64,000 bases of DNA from an uncultured cyanobacterium (GCA_903903925.1 CAIVAU010000116.1:62001-126000), one strand, 5' to 3'. Positions 1-7,731 are shown, numbered from the stretch's first letter. Notes: a model not told the origin generated them from the letters alone. Numbers and translations are program-made.

Positions 1-741
1 AAATATCTCTGGAAACGTGTGTCCGAGATAGCTATATCGGCTAAGATGACGTTCTACGGATGCTGCTGCACCACCAAAATAAGGGATGATCCCTTTGGTC
101 GCAATCACGAACCAAGCAATCCCACTGACAATTGCGATCGCACCATGTAACTGTCTCTTCTCAAAGACAAATAACCAGACTCCCAGTGCAATGACTGTTA
201 AAGATAATACCTCTTTACATAAAAACACTAGTAGGATGCTCGCACAAAACCACCAAGTTTGTCTCTTTCTGGCTGTCAACACCGCCGTTAATAGTGCTGG
301 TATTGCGATGACATCGGAGTGAAAATCAAAGAGATTGATATTAAATACCAGTGGATATAGTAAATATGCTGAGGCGATCGCCACAGCAAGGTTATCCTTC
401 AATCCTGCTTGTCTCGCTAAATGCCAGATCGGCAAAGCACCGAGTGCCAAAGCTACTGCTTGTACAGCAAATAACCAATAGACACCGAGGTAAATTTTAT
501 ACAGTACGGCCAAGAGATAGAACACCAAAGCCCCATGGTCGCCAAGAATGTGAAAACCGAGGAATGAAGAAATCGGTTTCTGTCCCTGACTAATTAAATA
601 AACTGCTTGGTCAAAAATACCTAAGTCCCAAGCATTGGATTGAAATAGAATATGTCGTAAACTGCTAGACGCAAATAAAATTAAGGCACTTACGCCAACT
701 ATCCAACCAACAGAACCACTGATCATCAGTTTCTTTTTCAA
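1..741 (-). CDS. DUF2079 family membrane protein (partial, 3' end outside window)
   Basis: This is the N-terminal part of a polytopic membrane protein; the frame is open to the left edge. The translation near the start contains AWDLGIFDQAVYLISQG, the typical start of DUF2079 proteins, followed by several hydrophobic segments. The likely start is TTG at 741, whose last bases overlap the TGA stop of the preceding PIG-V gene in the sequence TTGA, so translational coupling is likely; ATG at 726 is an alternative. DUF2079 proteins have no settled function but resemble polytopic glycosyltransferases, which fits the mannosyltransferase next door. A second DUF2079 gene lies at 11521-13143. Confidence 0.8.
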   Translation of the reverse strand, partial: MKKKLMISGSVGWIVGVSALILFASSSLRHILFQSNAWDLGIFDQAVYLISQGQKPISSFLGFHILGDHGALVFYLLAVLYKIYLGVYWLFAVQAVALALGALPIWHLARQAGLKDNLAVAIASAYLLYPLVFNINLFDFHSDVIAIPALLTAVLTARKRQTWWFCASILLVFLCKEVLSLTVIALGVWLFVFEKRQLHGAIAIVSGIAWFVIATKGIIPYFGGAAASVERHLSRYSYLGHTFPEIF

Positions 742-2015
742 GCTATCCAAAATTTATGAGCAAATCGTATACTTAAGCTAACTAGTGGAATAGAGAAGAC
801 GGCGATCACTGCGTACCCCCATTGTGGATAACGAGCAAGCAACAGCCCAAATGCAAATGACAGGGACACAACACCATAAGCGTAGCGTTCAACAGAAGCA
901 GTGAGTCCAGTGTTAAAAATTAAGCCATAGCAGCAAAAGCCATAGATAACTGCAACAAGGGGAATTTGAGTCCGCGAGAACCACAGTAAAGAGAGTCCGC
1001 CAAAAATGATTGTGAGTTTCATTAACGCATCCCCTGTCAACAACCACAGTAATACCCATAAAAGACAAAATCCATAGCGCATCTTGGCAAAACCTAGTTG
1101 CAAACGGAAGCGCCACAATAAAAAACCACTGCTGATAATGAGGACAAATAGTAGTGGATGCCAAGGGTCTTTAAGAGCGTCAGAGTGAACATTTATTGCA
1201 CCTATCACAATTTGCATCAGCATTTTCCGCCAACCCTCCCAAGCAAACCCAAATGAAGAACGCCATGCTTTCTGTGCATGGAAGAAAGCTAAAGCATCCC
1301 CAAATTTGATTTGGCAATATAAGCTGAGCAATAACAACCCGCCACCAGCAGCTAGAGTGGCAAGGTAGGCTTTTGCTCCTCTACGCTCTTTCCAAGCAAC
1401 AATCAAAAAAGCAGGTATCAGCATCACTCCACTCACTCGGGTTGCTGTAGATAATGCTCCCCAAAAACCTGCCCAGAGATGTTGCTTTTTGTCAAAGGCT
1501 TGTAAGGCTGCTGTGCTACATAATAAATACAGTCCTTCTGTGTAAATTACGGTTCCGTAGAGGGAGTAAGGACACCAGGCTAAAGTGGCGGTTGCCCACT
1601 TGGCTGCGCTTTTGCCATAACGCTCGTCTACCCAAAAATACAGTGTGATTAGGGCAGCTAAAAATGCTAGATTGTTTACTATGACGCCTGCTGCTTCAAA
1701 GGGTACGCCAAGGGTCATCAGCGTGCGGATGACTAAGGGAAATAACGGGAAGAAGGCAATAGAGTGTTCTTTGTGATCGGCTGCGTATTCGTAACCGTCA
1801 ATAGCTATTTTTTGATACCAAAGACTATCCCAGGCTGAGAATGCTTGCCAGCTAAATGTGGCAGGAAGGCTATTAGGGGGAGCTGGAAGTGAAGGGGCAA
1901 TTAATAATATAGCAATGACTATTGTGAGTCGGCTGCATAGCCACATTGTGGCGGGGAAAATAATATTTGGGGCTTGGGAGTTTTTGATGGTAAGCCTTTT
2001 AGATAAATGAATCAT
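738..2015 (-). CDS. PIG-V-type mannosyltransferase, copy A
   Basis: This polytopic membrane protein of about 425 residues carries the PIG-V family signature: an acidic WDSLWYQKIA motif after the first membrane span, then GYEYAAD and FFPLFPL. Family members are lipid-linked-sugar-dependent mannosyltransferases; the acceptor here is unknown. I chose ATG 2015 because the paralogue at 2329-3627 begins at the matching Met (MIHLSKR against MTHLSKK); an upstream start at 2069 would add 18 residues from a junk repeat. It differs from its paralogue by small indels near residue 40 and in the C-terminal third (a run of about 9 residues missing here). It is coupled to the DUF2079 gene downstream through a 4-base overlap. 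Confidence 0.8.
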   Translation of the reverse strand: MIHLSKRLTIKNSQAPNIIFPATMWLCSRLTIVIAILLIAPSLPAPPNSLPATFSWQAFSAWDSLWYQKIAIDGYEYAADHKEHSIAFFPLFPLVIRTLMTLGVPFEAAGVIVNNLAFLAALITLYFWVDERYGKSAAKWATATLAWCPYSLYGTVIYTEGLYLLCSTAALQAFDKKQHLWAGFWGALSTATRVSGVMLIPAFLIVAWKERRGAKAYLATLAAGGGLLLLSLYCQIKFGDALAFFHAQKAWRSSFGFAWEGWRKMLMQIVIGAINVHSDALKDPWHPLLFVLIISSGFLLWRFRLQLGFAKMRYGFCLLWVLLWLLTGDALMKLTIIFGGLSLLWFSRTQIPLVAVIYGFCCYGLIFNTGLTASVERYAYGVVSLSFAFGLLLARYPQWGYAVIAVFSIPLVSLSIRFAHKFWIA

Positions 2016-2170
2016 GAGTTTCAACCGCAGATGAACGCAGATAGACGCAGATAAGTAATCGGCCAGCAATAATTACACATTAGGTTCTAGGCTGGATAAG
2101 GTTTTTAGGTCAAATTTTGTGTAATTAATTTTGTCTTACTACTTAAATCTGTACTTTATTGGGATAATAG

Positions 2171-2306
2171 TAATACGCATTTGAGCATCCACCTTCATGA
2201 CTTTGATGTATTTTTGTGTGCTAAAATTAACACAGAGACACCAAAGGGAAGGCTGAAGCGATCCATTAAGTAACGTTCGCTGGCAAACAAGAGACTCAAA
2301 AATCGA
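2171..2306 (-). pseudogene. Remnant of a methyltransferase gene 3' end
   Basis: These 136 bases match 9273-9408, the 3' end and downstream flank of the methyltransferase gene at 9297-10046, with about 7 mismatches and no gaps by eye. The remnant still reads the same C-terminal residues (VLILAHKNTSKS then TGA at 2197-2195, against VLVLAQKNPSKS in the intact gene). It has no start and sits between the two PIG-V copies, so it marks a duplication or rearrangement joint. Confidence 0.8.
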
Positions 2307-2328
2307 TCAACAACCAACAACTAACAAC

Positions 2329-3627
2329 TTACGCTACCCAATGTTTATGAGCAAATCGTATACTTAAACTGACTAGTGGAAGAGAGAAGAAGGCGATCGC
2401 TGCGTACCCCCATTGTGGATAACGAGCAAGCAACAGCCCAAATGCAAATGATAGGGACACGACACCATAAGCGTAGCGTTCGACAGAAGCAGTGAGTCCG
2501 GTGTTAAAAATTAAGCCGTAGGAGCAAAAGCCGTAGATAACTGCAACAAGGGGAATTTGAGTCCGCGAAAACCACAGCAAACAGAGTCCACCAAAAATGA
2601 GTGTGAGTTTCACTAATGGATCGCCTGAGAATGGATCGTCTGGGATTTCGTCCCGTGTCAACAGCCACAGTAATACCCATAAAAGACAAAATCCATAGCG
2701 CATCTTGGCAAAACCTAGTTGCAAACGGAAGCGCCACAATAAAAAACCACTGCTGATAATGATCGCAAAGAGCAGTGGATGCCAAGGGTCTTCAAAATCT
2801 TCAGAGTCAACGTTTGTTGCACCCATCACAATTTGCATCAGCATTTCCCACCAACCCTCCCAAGCAAACCCAAATGAAGAACGCCATGCTTTTTGTGCAT
2901 GGAAGAAGGCTAAAGCATCCCCAAATTTGATTTGGCAATATAAGCTGAGCAATAACAGCCCGCCACTAGCAACTAGACTTGTAAGGTAGGCTTTTGCACC
3001 TCTACGCTCTTTCCATGCAACAAGCAAAAAGGCAGGTATCAGCATGACTCCGCTCACTCGCGTTGCTGTAGATAACGCTCCCCAAAAACCTGCCCAGAGA
3101 TGCTGCTTTTTGTCAAAGGCTCGTAAGGCTGCTGTGCTACATAATAAGTACAGTCCTTCTGTGTAAATTACGGTTCCGTAGAGGGAGTAAGGACACCAGG
3201 CTAAAGTGGCGGTTGCCCACCTGGCTGCGCTTTTGCCGTAACGCTCGTCTACCCAAAAATACAGTGTGATTAGGGCTGCTAGAAATGCTAGGTTATTCAC
3301 TATGATGCCTGCTGCTTCAAAGGGCAAGCCAAGTTTCATCAGTGTGTGGATGAGTAAGGGAAATAGTGGGAAGAAGGCAATAGAGTGTTGTTTGTGGTCG
3401 GCTGCGTATTCGTAACCGTGAATAGCTATTTTTTGATACCAAAGACTATCCCAGGCTGAGAATGCTTGCCAGCTAAATGTGGCAGGAGTGCTATTCGGAA
3501 GTAAAGGGGCAATTAATAATATAGCAATGGTGATTATGAGTCGGCTGGATAGCCACATTGTGGCTGGGAAAATGATATTTTGGATTTGGGGGTTGTTGAT
3601 GGTGAATTTTTTAGATAAATGGGTCAT
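2329..3627 (-). CDS. PIG-V-type mannosyltransferase, copy B
   Basis: This is a 432-residue tandem paralogue of the gene at 738-2015, roughly 90 percent identical by eye over its length. It keeps the PIG-V motifs WDSLWYQKIA, GYEYAAD and FFPLFPL and the long run of membrane helices. It carries an extra acidic segment DEIPDDPFSGDP in the loop before the last helices that copy A lacks. Both copies look intact, so the duplication is recent or under selection. The ATG at 3627 is followed directly by the conserved N-terminus, and a short AGGAGTC array lies just upstream at about 3636. Confidence 0.8.
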   Translation of the reverse strand: MTHLSKKFTINNPQIQNIIFPATMWLSSRLIITIAILLIAPLLPNSTPATFSWQAFSAWDSLWYQKIAIHGYEYAADHKQHSIAFFPLFPLLIHTLMKLGLPFEAAGIIVNNLAFLAALITLYFWVDERYGKSAARWATATLAWCPYSLYGTVIYTEGLYLLCSTAALRAFDKKQHLWAGFWGALSTATRVSGVMLIPAFLLVAWKERRGAKAYLTSLVASGGLLLLSLYCQIKFGDALAFFHAQKAWRSSFGFAWEGWWEMLMQIVMGATNVDSEDFEDPWHPLLFAIIISSGFLLWRFRLQLGFAKMRYGFCLLWVLLWLLTRDEIPDDPFSGDPLVKLTLIFGGLCLLWFSRTQIPLVAVIYGFCSYGLIFNTGLTASVERYAYGVVSLSFAFGLLLARYPQWGYAAIAFFSLPLVSLSIRFAHKHWVA

Positions 3628-3788
3628 GATGTCAAAGTCAGGAGTCAGGAGTACACCTTAATAGGTGTCATAAAAAATGTACTAAAAAAAGGCTGAAACT
3701 CTCGCCATAAAAGGGATGAAACCAATACTAATCGCAAAGCATGATCAATTCCTAGAGGGACAGTCCACTAATACTATGTTGACAAAAG
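3628..3788. other. Intergenic stretch, no gene seen
   Basis: This stretch upstream of the PIG-V copy B gene holds two to three AGGAGTC units near 3636-3652 and AT-rich sequence. I see no open frame with coding character. Confidence 0.5.
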
Positions 3789-3947
3789 CTAAAGTATGTG
3801 AATTATACTAAAAACGGGTTGGAGCTTTACTTTTGAAATTGCCAAGAGGTTATAGGCAAAAATTTCTTCGCCTTGGTAAAAGTCTAGCAAATAGCCGTTT
3901 TCAGTATAGGATAAAACGCCAATTTTGGGTAAAATATCAGGATCCGA

Positions 3948-3988
3948 TTTTTAGCGATGTCTACGATGGGCTAAGCCTACGCATAAAA
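3948..3988 (+). repeat. 41-bp dispersed repeat, copy 1
   Basis: This copy matches 5505-5545 at 39 of 41 positions in the same orientation. The core is GATGTCTACGAYGGGCTAAG followed by CCTACGCAT; the ends are TTTTTAG and CATAAAA, short imperfect inverted ends. It resembles the small dispersed repeats known from Nostoc genomes. Confidence 0.85.
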
Positions 3989-4015
3989 ACCGAACACTAA
4001 AATCCCCGATTTTAA

Positions 4016-4038
4016 CAACACCAATATCTTGCATTTTA
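4016..4038 (+). repeat. 23-bp direct repeat, left of hydrolase
   Basis: The segment beginning CAACACCAATATCTTGCATT matches 4995-5017 at 21 of 23 positions. The two copies bracket the hydrolase gene at 4072-4929. On the minus strand both encode MQDIGV/MQDMGV, so they are pieces of one small gene family. Confidence 0.7.
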
Positions 4039-4071
4039 GGATCAGTAATCGAGATCATCAACAGCAGATAA

Positions 4072-4929
4072 ATGAGCCTAAATAAAACTCCATTTATTCG
4101 GAAACTTCTGAGTCTCGCAATGCTTTTATTGTTGACGCTAGCCACGTGCAGAGGTTTCGCGGCAATGCAATCAAAGGAGTTAATCCGTACCCCTGAGCCG
4201 GAAGAAGTGACATTCTCAAGTGGCTTGCTGGTATTGCACGGATTTGTTTATAAACCAGAAGGCAAGGGTCCGTTCCCCGCCATTGTGAATAATCATGGCA
4301 GCGAAAAGCTTCCCGGACGAGAGCTAGCTATCGCAAAACTGTTTGTGAGTAAGGGCTATGTTGTCTTTGTTCCACATCGTCGTGGGCAGGGTCGCTCCAG
4401 CAATCAAGGGGAGTACATTGTGGATTTAATTAATCGAGAACCAGAAAAAACTAGAGGGAAAAAGTTTGTTGAGCTTCAGGAGATCCATCAACAGGATGTG
4501 ATTGCTGCACTATCTTATCTCAAACAGCTTCCTTACGTTGATCAACACAGAATCGTGATGTCGGGTTGTTCGTTTGGTGGGATTCAAACTGTCTTGGCGA
4601 CCGAGAAGCCACTTGGGTTGCGAGGAACAATCGCGTTTGCTCCGGCGGCGATGACTTGGGCTAGCTACCCTGAACTGCGATCGCGTCTGATCCAAGCAGT
4701 CCGAAAAGCTACGGTGCCGATTCTGCTAATTCAAGCGGAAAATGATTATGATTTGACACCGACTAAAACAATGGCCGCAGCCCTCGAAAAGGCAAATAAA
4801 CCCTACAAGCTGTTAATCTTTCCTGCATTTGGAAAGACACACGCACAAGGACATGGTGTTTTTTGTTCACAAGGAGAACAAGTGTGGGAAAAGGAAGTGT
4901 TCTCGTTTCTAGCATCGGTGATGCCTTAG
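4072..4929 (+). CDS. Secreted alpha/beta hydrolase (dienelactone hydrolase / peptidase S9-like)
   Basis: A 285-residue protein with an N-terminal hydrophobic segment (about residues 10-30, ending RGFAAM) that suggests export to the periplasm. The nucleophile elbow is GCSFGG with Ser167; the likely acid is Asp225 or Asp227 (AENDYD) and the base His257 (KTHAQGHG), in the order expected for the alpha/beta hydrolase fold. The motif NNHGSEKLPGR supplies a probable oxyanion region. Closest family is the dienelactone hydrolase / prolyl oligopeptidase group; substrate unknown. It stands alone, transcribed against its neighbours, and is flanked by 23-bp direct repeats, which suggests it arrived or was rearranged as a unit. 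Confidence 0.8.
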   Translation: MSLNKTPFIRKLLSLAMLLLLTLATCRGFAAMQSKELIRTPEPEEVTFSSGLLVLHGFVYKPEGKGPFPAIVNNHGSEKLPGRELAIAKLFVSKGYVVFVPHRRGQGRSSNQGEYIVDLINREPEKTRGKKFVELQEIHQQDVIAALSYLKQLPYVDQHRIVMSGCSFGGIQTVLATEKPLGLRGTIAFAPAAMTWASYPELRSRLIQAVRKATVPILLIQAENDYDLTPTKTMAAALEKANKPYKLLIFPAFGKTHAQGHGVFCSQGEQVWEKEVFSFLASVMP

Positions 4930-4994
4930 CACTATTCCTTTCTTATCTTTGGTCTGGCTACGCGCCCTGATAGGAGCGATTATTACGCTTTACG

Positions 4995-5017
4995 CAACAC
5001 CCATATCTTGCATTCTA
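4995..5017 (+). repeat. 23-bp direct repeat, right of hydrolase
   Basis: Second copy of the segment at 4016-4038, with 2 mismatches. It belongs to a short broken reading frame on the minus strand that stops soon after MQDMGVA. Confidence 0.7.
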
Positions 5018-5132
5018 TGTCAATAAGCGTATCTATTAGCACCATGTAATCTAAAGACAATGCTAGTTAAGACTAGCTAACCAAAACCCCCAAGACCCAC
5101 TTGGGGGCAAACTCTTGATTAAAGTATAGCAA

Positions 5133-5465
5133 ATGAACACAACAACATCCGTTTACCTCCCTGATTACTATCGCGTATTTGAGCGTATTGCTGGTGGATG
5201 GCTGATGAAGCCAAGTCATTTTTTCTATAGGCATACATCGTCGAAAACTTCGGGCAACGATCTTCAGTCTTTGTATGACATCTCGCCGCAACAAGTCGCC
5301 ATTGAACTATTTCGGATCAATGGTGGGATATCTGGTTACTATTTAGCAGATTTACGCAGTCAGAAAAATTACTACTACTGCGGAAGTGAACCAGAAAGTG
5401 TAAAACTCAAGTTACTTGAACTAGGCATCGGTCGGGTTGATCCAATGGAGATGCATCATGGCTAA
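5133..5465 (+). CDS. Hypothetical protein, 110 aa
   Basis: An ATG-started frame of 110 residues with normal amino acid mix, rich in Tyr (YYLAD, NYYYCGSEPES). No signal peptide, membrane segment or known motif is visible. The composition and the neat non-overlapping position upstream of another small frame suggest a real gene, but I do not recognise the family. The next ATG (5458) overlaps its end by 8 bases, as in a small operon. Confidence 0.5.
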   Translation: MNTTTSVYLPDYYRVFERIAGGWLMKPSHFFYRHTSSKTSGNDLQSLYDISPQQVAIELFRINGGISGYYLADLRSQKNYYYCGSEPESVKLKLLELGIGRVDPMEMHHG

Positions 5466-5589
5466 ATCTGGTTACCAACGCATCAAAGAATATCGCGATC
5501 GCCATTTTTAGGGATGTCTACGACGGGCTAAGCCTACGCATAAAATATGGCAGAAGTTGAAAAACTGGAAAGAATTTATTGGTTTATAA
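5458..5589 (+). pseudogene. Short frame interrupted by the 41-bp repeat
   Basis: ATG 5458 overlaps the end of the 110-aa gene. It encodes MAKSGYQRIKEYRDRHF and then TAG inside the repeat at 5505-5545. The same frame continues past the repeat (KIWQKLKNWKEFIGL) to TAA at 5587-5589. This parallels the broken gene at 3789-4058. The remains are too short to identify. Confidence 0.35.
5505..5545 (+). repeat. 41-bp dispersed repeat, copy 2
   Basis: Same element as 3948-3988, 39 of 41 bases identical, same orientation. The TAG formed at its left edge ends the short frame that starts at 5458. Confidence 0.85.
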
Positions 5590-6399
5590 TTCTGTGAAAA
5601 ACTCAATGATTATACCTTTCGTTCCTAGTTCTTTTGCCCTATCCCATTTAGCCTTCCATTGTGAGAAATATGAAGTATCAGTAATATCTTCAACTATTTT
5701 TACTATAAAATCATCTATGATTTGTGTTCGTTGACTATCAGCAATCACACGAAACATTGTACCTTGAAGATTTGGCTGGGCATCACAAGCAGCTTTCATG
5801 AATTTTAAAATCAAATCATTATAGTACTGAGAAACTGTTTTCCCCTCAAAAAAATCCGATGTATATGCAGTTTCTGTGATATCAATGAGTATTTCCTAGA
5901 GCTTATTTGCTAACAGCTTATTCCCATCATGCATTCGTGATGTAATTCCTGTATCCCATAATTTATGGGCGTCAATATAGGATTTATATTTAATGCGTGG
6001 AAGATTATTTAAATATGTTGGTGGTACAAACTTCTTAAAGTCTCTTATGTTCTTTTTGTATTCATTAGCTACCGAATACTCTTGAGTAGTTAGAAAACCT
6101 TCGATGCTTACAGATGTACTTGAAGATGTTTCTGGTGACAGTAATTCGAGAGCGATCGCTTTTAACTGTAAATTGCGCGGGTTTTCTTTGTGTGCAGCGC
6201 GAACTAGGTCAAGAAGCCATCCCTGAGCCTCTGCTGTTTGTATCAAGTTGAAAACAATGTCTTGTAAGTCGCTGTCTCTAGTAATTTCGTTTAGGTTTTT
6301 TTCTAACTCAAAATATAATAACCGTTCAAGCAATGATTTACTGGGAAAAGCATTGATTAAAGCGATTTGTAGCTGTTTAAGCTGCTGACGAGATGGCAT
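5584..6399 (-). pseudogene. EAD1-domain protein with an in-frame TAG (nonsense-interrupted gene)
   Basis: From ATG 6399 the first about 80 residues match effector-associated domain 1 (EAD1): IALINAFPSKSLLERLLYFE, then LQDIVFNLIQTAEAQGWL and LVRAAHKENPRN. EAD domains act as adaptors in predicted bacterial conflict (immune) systems. A second region of unknown fold follows. At 5898-5896 a TAG stops translation after 167 residues, yet the same frame stays open for another 103 codons with normal protein sequence (ITETAYTSDFFEGKTVSQYY onward) to the TAA at 5586-5584. The simplest reading is one protein of about 271 residues with a single point nonsense change (for example CAG or TGG to TAG). Readthrough or an assembly error are alternatives. 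Confidence 0.7.
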
Positions 6400-6453
6400 T
6401 TATTTTTCAATAATAGTTTTATTTACGTACAGATAAGCAACAACGATAACTGC

Positions 6454-6567
6454 TTATTTTTCGCTCTTTGCCTCCAGCACTGCTAATCTTTCTTCAATCT
6501 CAAAAACTCTGCGTGTCAATGGCACATCATCAGCACAGCCTGAGTAATGTGCTAAAGCATCAATCAT
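6454..6567 (-). CDS. Small protein, 37 aa, coupled to the RHH gene
   Basis: A 37-codon frame starts at ATG 6567, overlapping the TGA of the ribbon-helix-helix gene in the sequence ATGA. The product (starting MIDALAHYSGCADD) ends in a charged helix with a heptad look (RRVFEIEERLAVLEAKSEK). The 4-base overlap argues for translational coupling and so for a real gene. It could be a partner that lets the DNA-binding protein oligomerise; this is inference. Confidence 0.5.
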   Translation of the reverse strand: MIDALAHYSGCADDVPLTRRVFEIEERLAVLEAKSEK

Positions 6568-6749
6568 GAATAAGTCAAGTTTCCCCGTGCTAACTTCTCC
6601 AAGTACTCGCTTAAGCTCAATCCCAAATTCCTAGCTTTTTCATCTAGCAGGTCACGCCCCTCTTGCGTCAGCATGACGTTGAATCGCTTCTTAGGGGTTT
6701 CATACAAGTCCCCTATCCCACGACTACTTTTGTGTCCCTTCTTTGGCAT
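6564..6749 (-). CDS. Ribbon-helix-helix type DNA-binding protein
   Basis: A 61-residue protein starting MPKKGHKSSRGIGDLYE. The core KKRFNVMLTQEGRDLLDEKA followed by NLGLSLSEYLEKLARG fits a beta strand plus two helices, the RHH (CopG/MetJ-like) fold found in antitoxins and small repressors. I chose ATG 6749 because this N-terminus recurs in related cyanobacterial proteins; the start at 6785 would add 12 untypical residues. No toxin gene is recognisable next to it. Two copies of TTAGCCTATACACA upstream are candidate operators, so autoregulation is plausible. Confidence 0.6.
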   Translation of the reverse strand: MPKKGHKSSRGIGDLYETPKKRFNVMLTQEGRDLLDEKARNLGLSLSEYLEKLARGNLTYS

Positions 6750-6796
6750 ATCCAGTACAAAACGCCTTATGCAATGTCTCAACACACACTCCTATT

Positions 6797-6875
6797 TTAG
6801 CCTATACACACGAATTATATGTAGGTAATAAGTATCAGCTAATTTTACATGTATTTACTCATTAGCCTATACACA
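6797..6875. promoter_or_regulatory. Two direct TTAGCCTATACACA repeats (candidate operator)
   Basis: The 14-mer TTAGCCTATACACA occurs at 6797-6810 and 6862-6875, 65 bp apart (about six helical turns), in the gap between the leftward RHH gene and the rightward DUF5674 gene. RHH proteins bind short direct or inverted repeats, so these are candidate operator half-sites. The second copy overlaps the -35 of a good promoter. Confidence 0.45.
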
Positions 6876-6898
6876 TTACCTATGAACACTGGTATAAT
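6870..6898 (+). promoter_or_regulatory. Sigma-70-type promoter
   Basis: TACACA at 6870-6875 and a perfect TATAAT at 6893-6898 are 17 bp apart. It points rightward to the DUF5674 gene at 7041, leaving a leader of about 135 bases that contains a GC-rich repeat (about 6960-6992). Confidence 0.5.
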
Positions 6899-7040
6899 TA
6901 GGTAGTGTGGATAAGCACAACCCCACAAAAATTGTGTAGGCGATAGCCCGACTGCCAAATCATGCGATGCCTGCGGCGCTGCGCAGAGCGCATATCACCA
7001 TCTGCAAGCTAAAATTGAACGTGACGAGGATTTACAAAAT

Positions 7041-7391
7041 TTGGTAATTATCATTAGAGAGCGTGCAACTCTCCAACAAGTCGAGGAAATGCTACAGACT
7101 TTGAGAGTTTATATCAAAATAGCAGTTGATCTAGAAAAAGGTATTCTGGCTGGAGGAGGAGAACAACATGCTGAGTGTGAAGCTTTCTTACTGAAAGATG
7201 GTAGTAAGCAAAAAGATATTTGGGGTGCTGATTGGCTTCCATTTACTCAGGAAATAGCTTATGAATCAATCATCAATATTCGCCCGAGTCAAAATAATCG
7301 GTCAATGATTATTCAAAATCCAGCAATTCGAGAACGTGTAAAACAAATTACTGTGGAGTTAATAGGTGGTCATGAACCAGAATTTAAATGA
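7041..7391 (+). CDS. DUF5674 family protein
   Basis: A 116-residue protein with the DUF5674 hallmarks: RERATLQQVEEML, the glycine-rich KGILAGGGEQHAECE, and DGSKQKDIWGADW, ending NIRPSQNNRSM. The function of the family is unknown. No ATG is available; TTG 7041 gives the usual N-terminus (MVIIIRERAT). The frame is open further upstream to about 6911 without a start codon, and a GC-rich dispersed repeat sits there. The next gene starts inside its 3' end, so they form an operon. Confidence 0.75.
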   Translation: MVIIIRERATLQQVEEMLQTLRVYIKIAVDLEKGILAGGGEQHAECEAFLLKDGSKQKDIWGADWLPFTQEIAYESIINIRPSQNNRSMIIQNPAIRERVKQITVELIGGHEPEFK

Positions 7392-7731
7392 AAAACAAGT
7401 AAGCTTTCAGCGCGATGATATTCCCACCCGCTTGGGTAACTTAGCATCAAATTTAGCACGGATTAAATCATTCTGTAATATTGCTCATAAAGAAGCAGTG
7501 AGTAGTGTAGTTTATGAAACCAAGTGGTTTATTGAGTGGACAGCAGCAGAAATTGAACCAGAACACGCTGAGGAATTAGTTAATATTCAAGTCCAACTTG
7601 CACAGTGGGAATTAGATTGGGACAAAATCTGGTCAGATCATAACGCTCGTACTCAAGTTGCAAAACTTGCGCTTCTTTGGTCTGGGCGTGTATTAGATAT
7701 GTCGGGAAAGCTTCCTCAGTCCCTAAGCTAG
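7372..7731 (+). CDS. Hypothetical protein, 119 aa
   Basis: This frame overlaps the end of the DUF5674 gene by 20 bases and starts MNQNLNEKQ at ATG 7372 (a GTG at 7366 would add two residues). The product is mostly helical, Trp-rich in the middle (KWFIEWTAAEIEPEHA, WELDWDKIW), with no signal peptide. It resembles small cyanobacterial hypotheticals with conserved LGNLASNLARI. Function unknown; co-transcription with DUF5674 is likely. Confidence 0.6.
   Translation: MNQNLNEKQVSFQRDDIPTRLGNLASNLARIKSFCNIAHKEAVSSVVYETKWFIEWTAAEIEPEHAEELVNIQVQLAQWELDWDKIWSDHNARTQVAKLALLWSGRVLDMSGKLPQSLS

Larger units (their letters stand above)
3789..4058 (-). pseudogene. Small orphan gene interrupted in frame by a 41-bp repeat
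   Basis: Reading leftward from ATG 4058, the frame gives ITDPKMQDIGVVKIGDFSVR, then enters the 41-bp repeat at 3948-3988 and meets TAA at 3953-3951. The same frame goes on beyond the stop with protein-like sequence (DPDILPKIGVLSYTENGYLL and on to an end at 3789). So a protein of roughly 75-90 residues appears to have been split by a repeat that kept the frame but brought a stop. The family is not recognised. A second piece of the same start region lies at 4995-5017, on the far side of the hydrolase gene. Confidence 0.5.

Noticed and set aside
2016-2069. Longer N-terminus for PIG-V copy A
   Set aside because: The added residues come from a junk repeat of CGCAGAT units and are not found in the paralogue.
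5133-7731. Classical toxin-antitoxin operon around the RHH gene
   Set aside because: The RHH protein is a good antitoxin candidate by fold, but none of the neighbouring products shows a RelE, PIN, MazF or HicA pattern.
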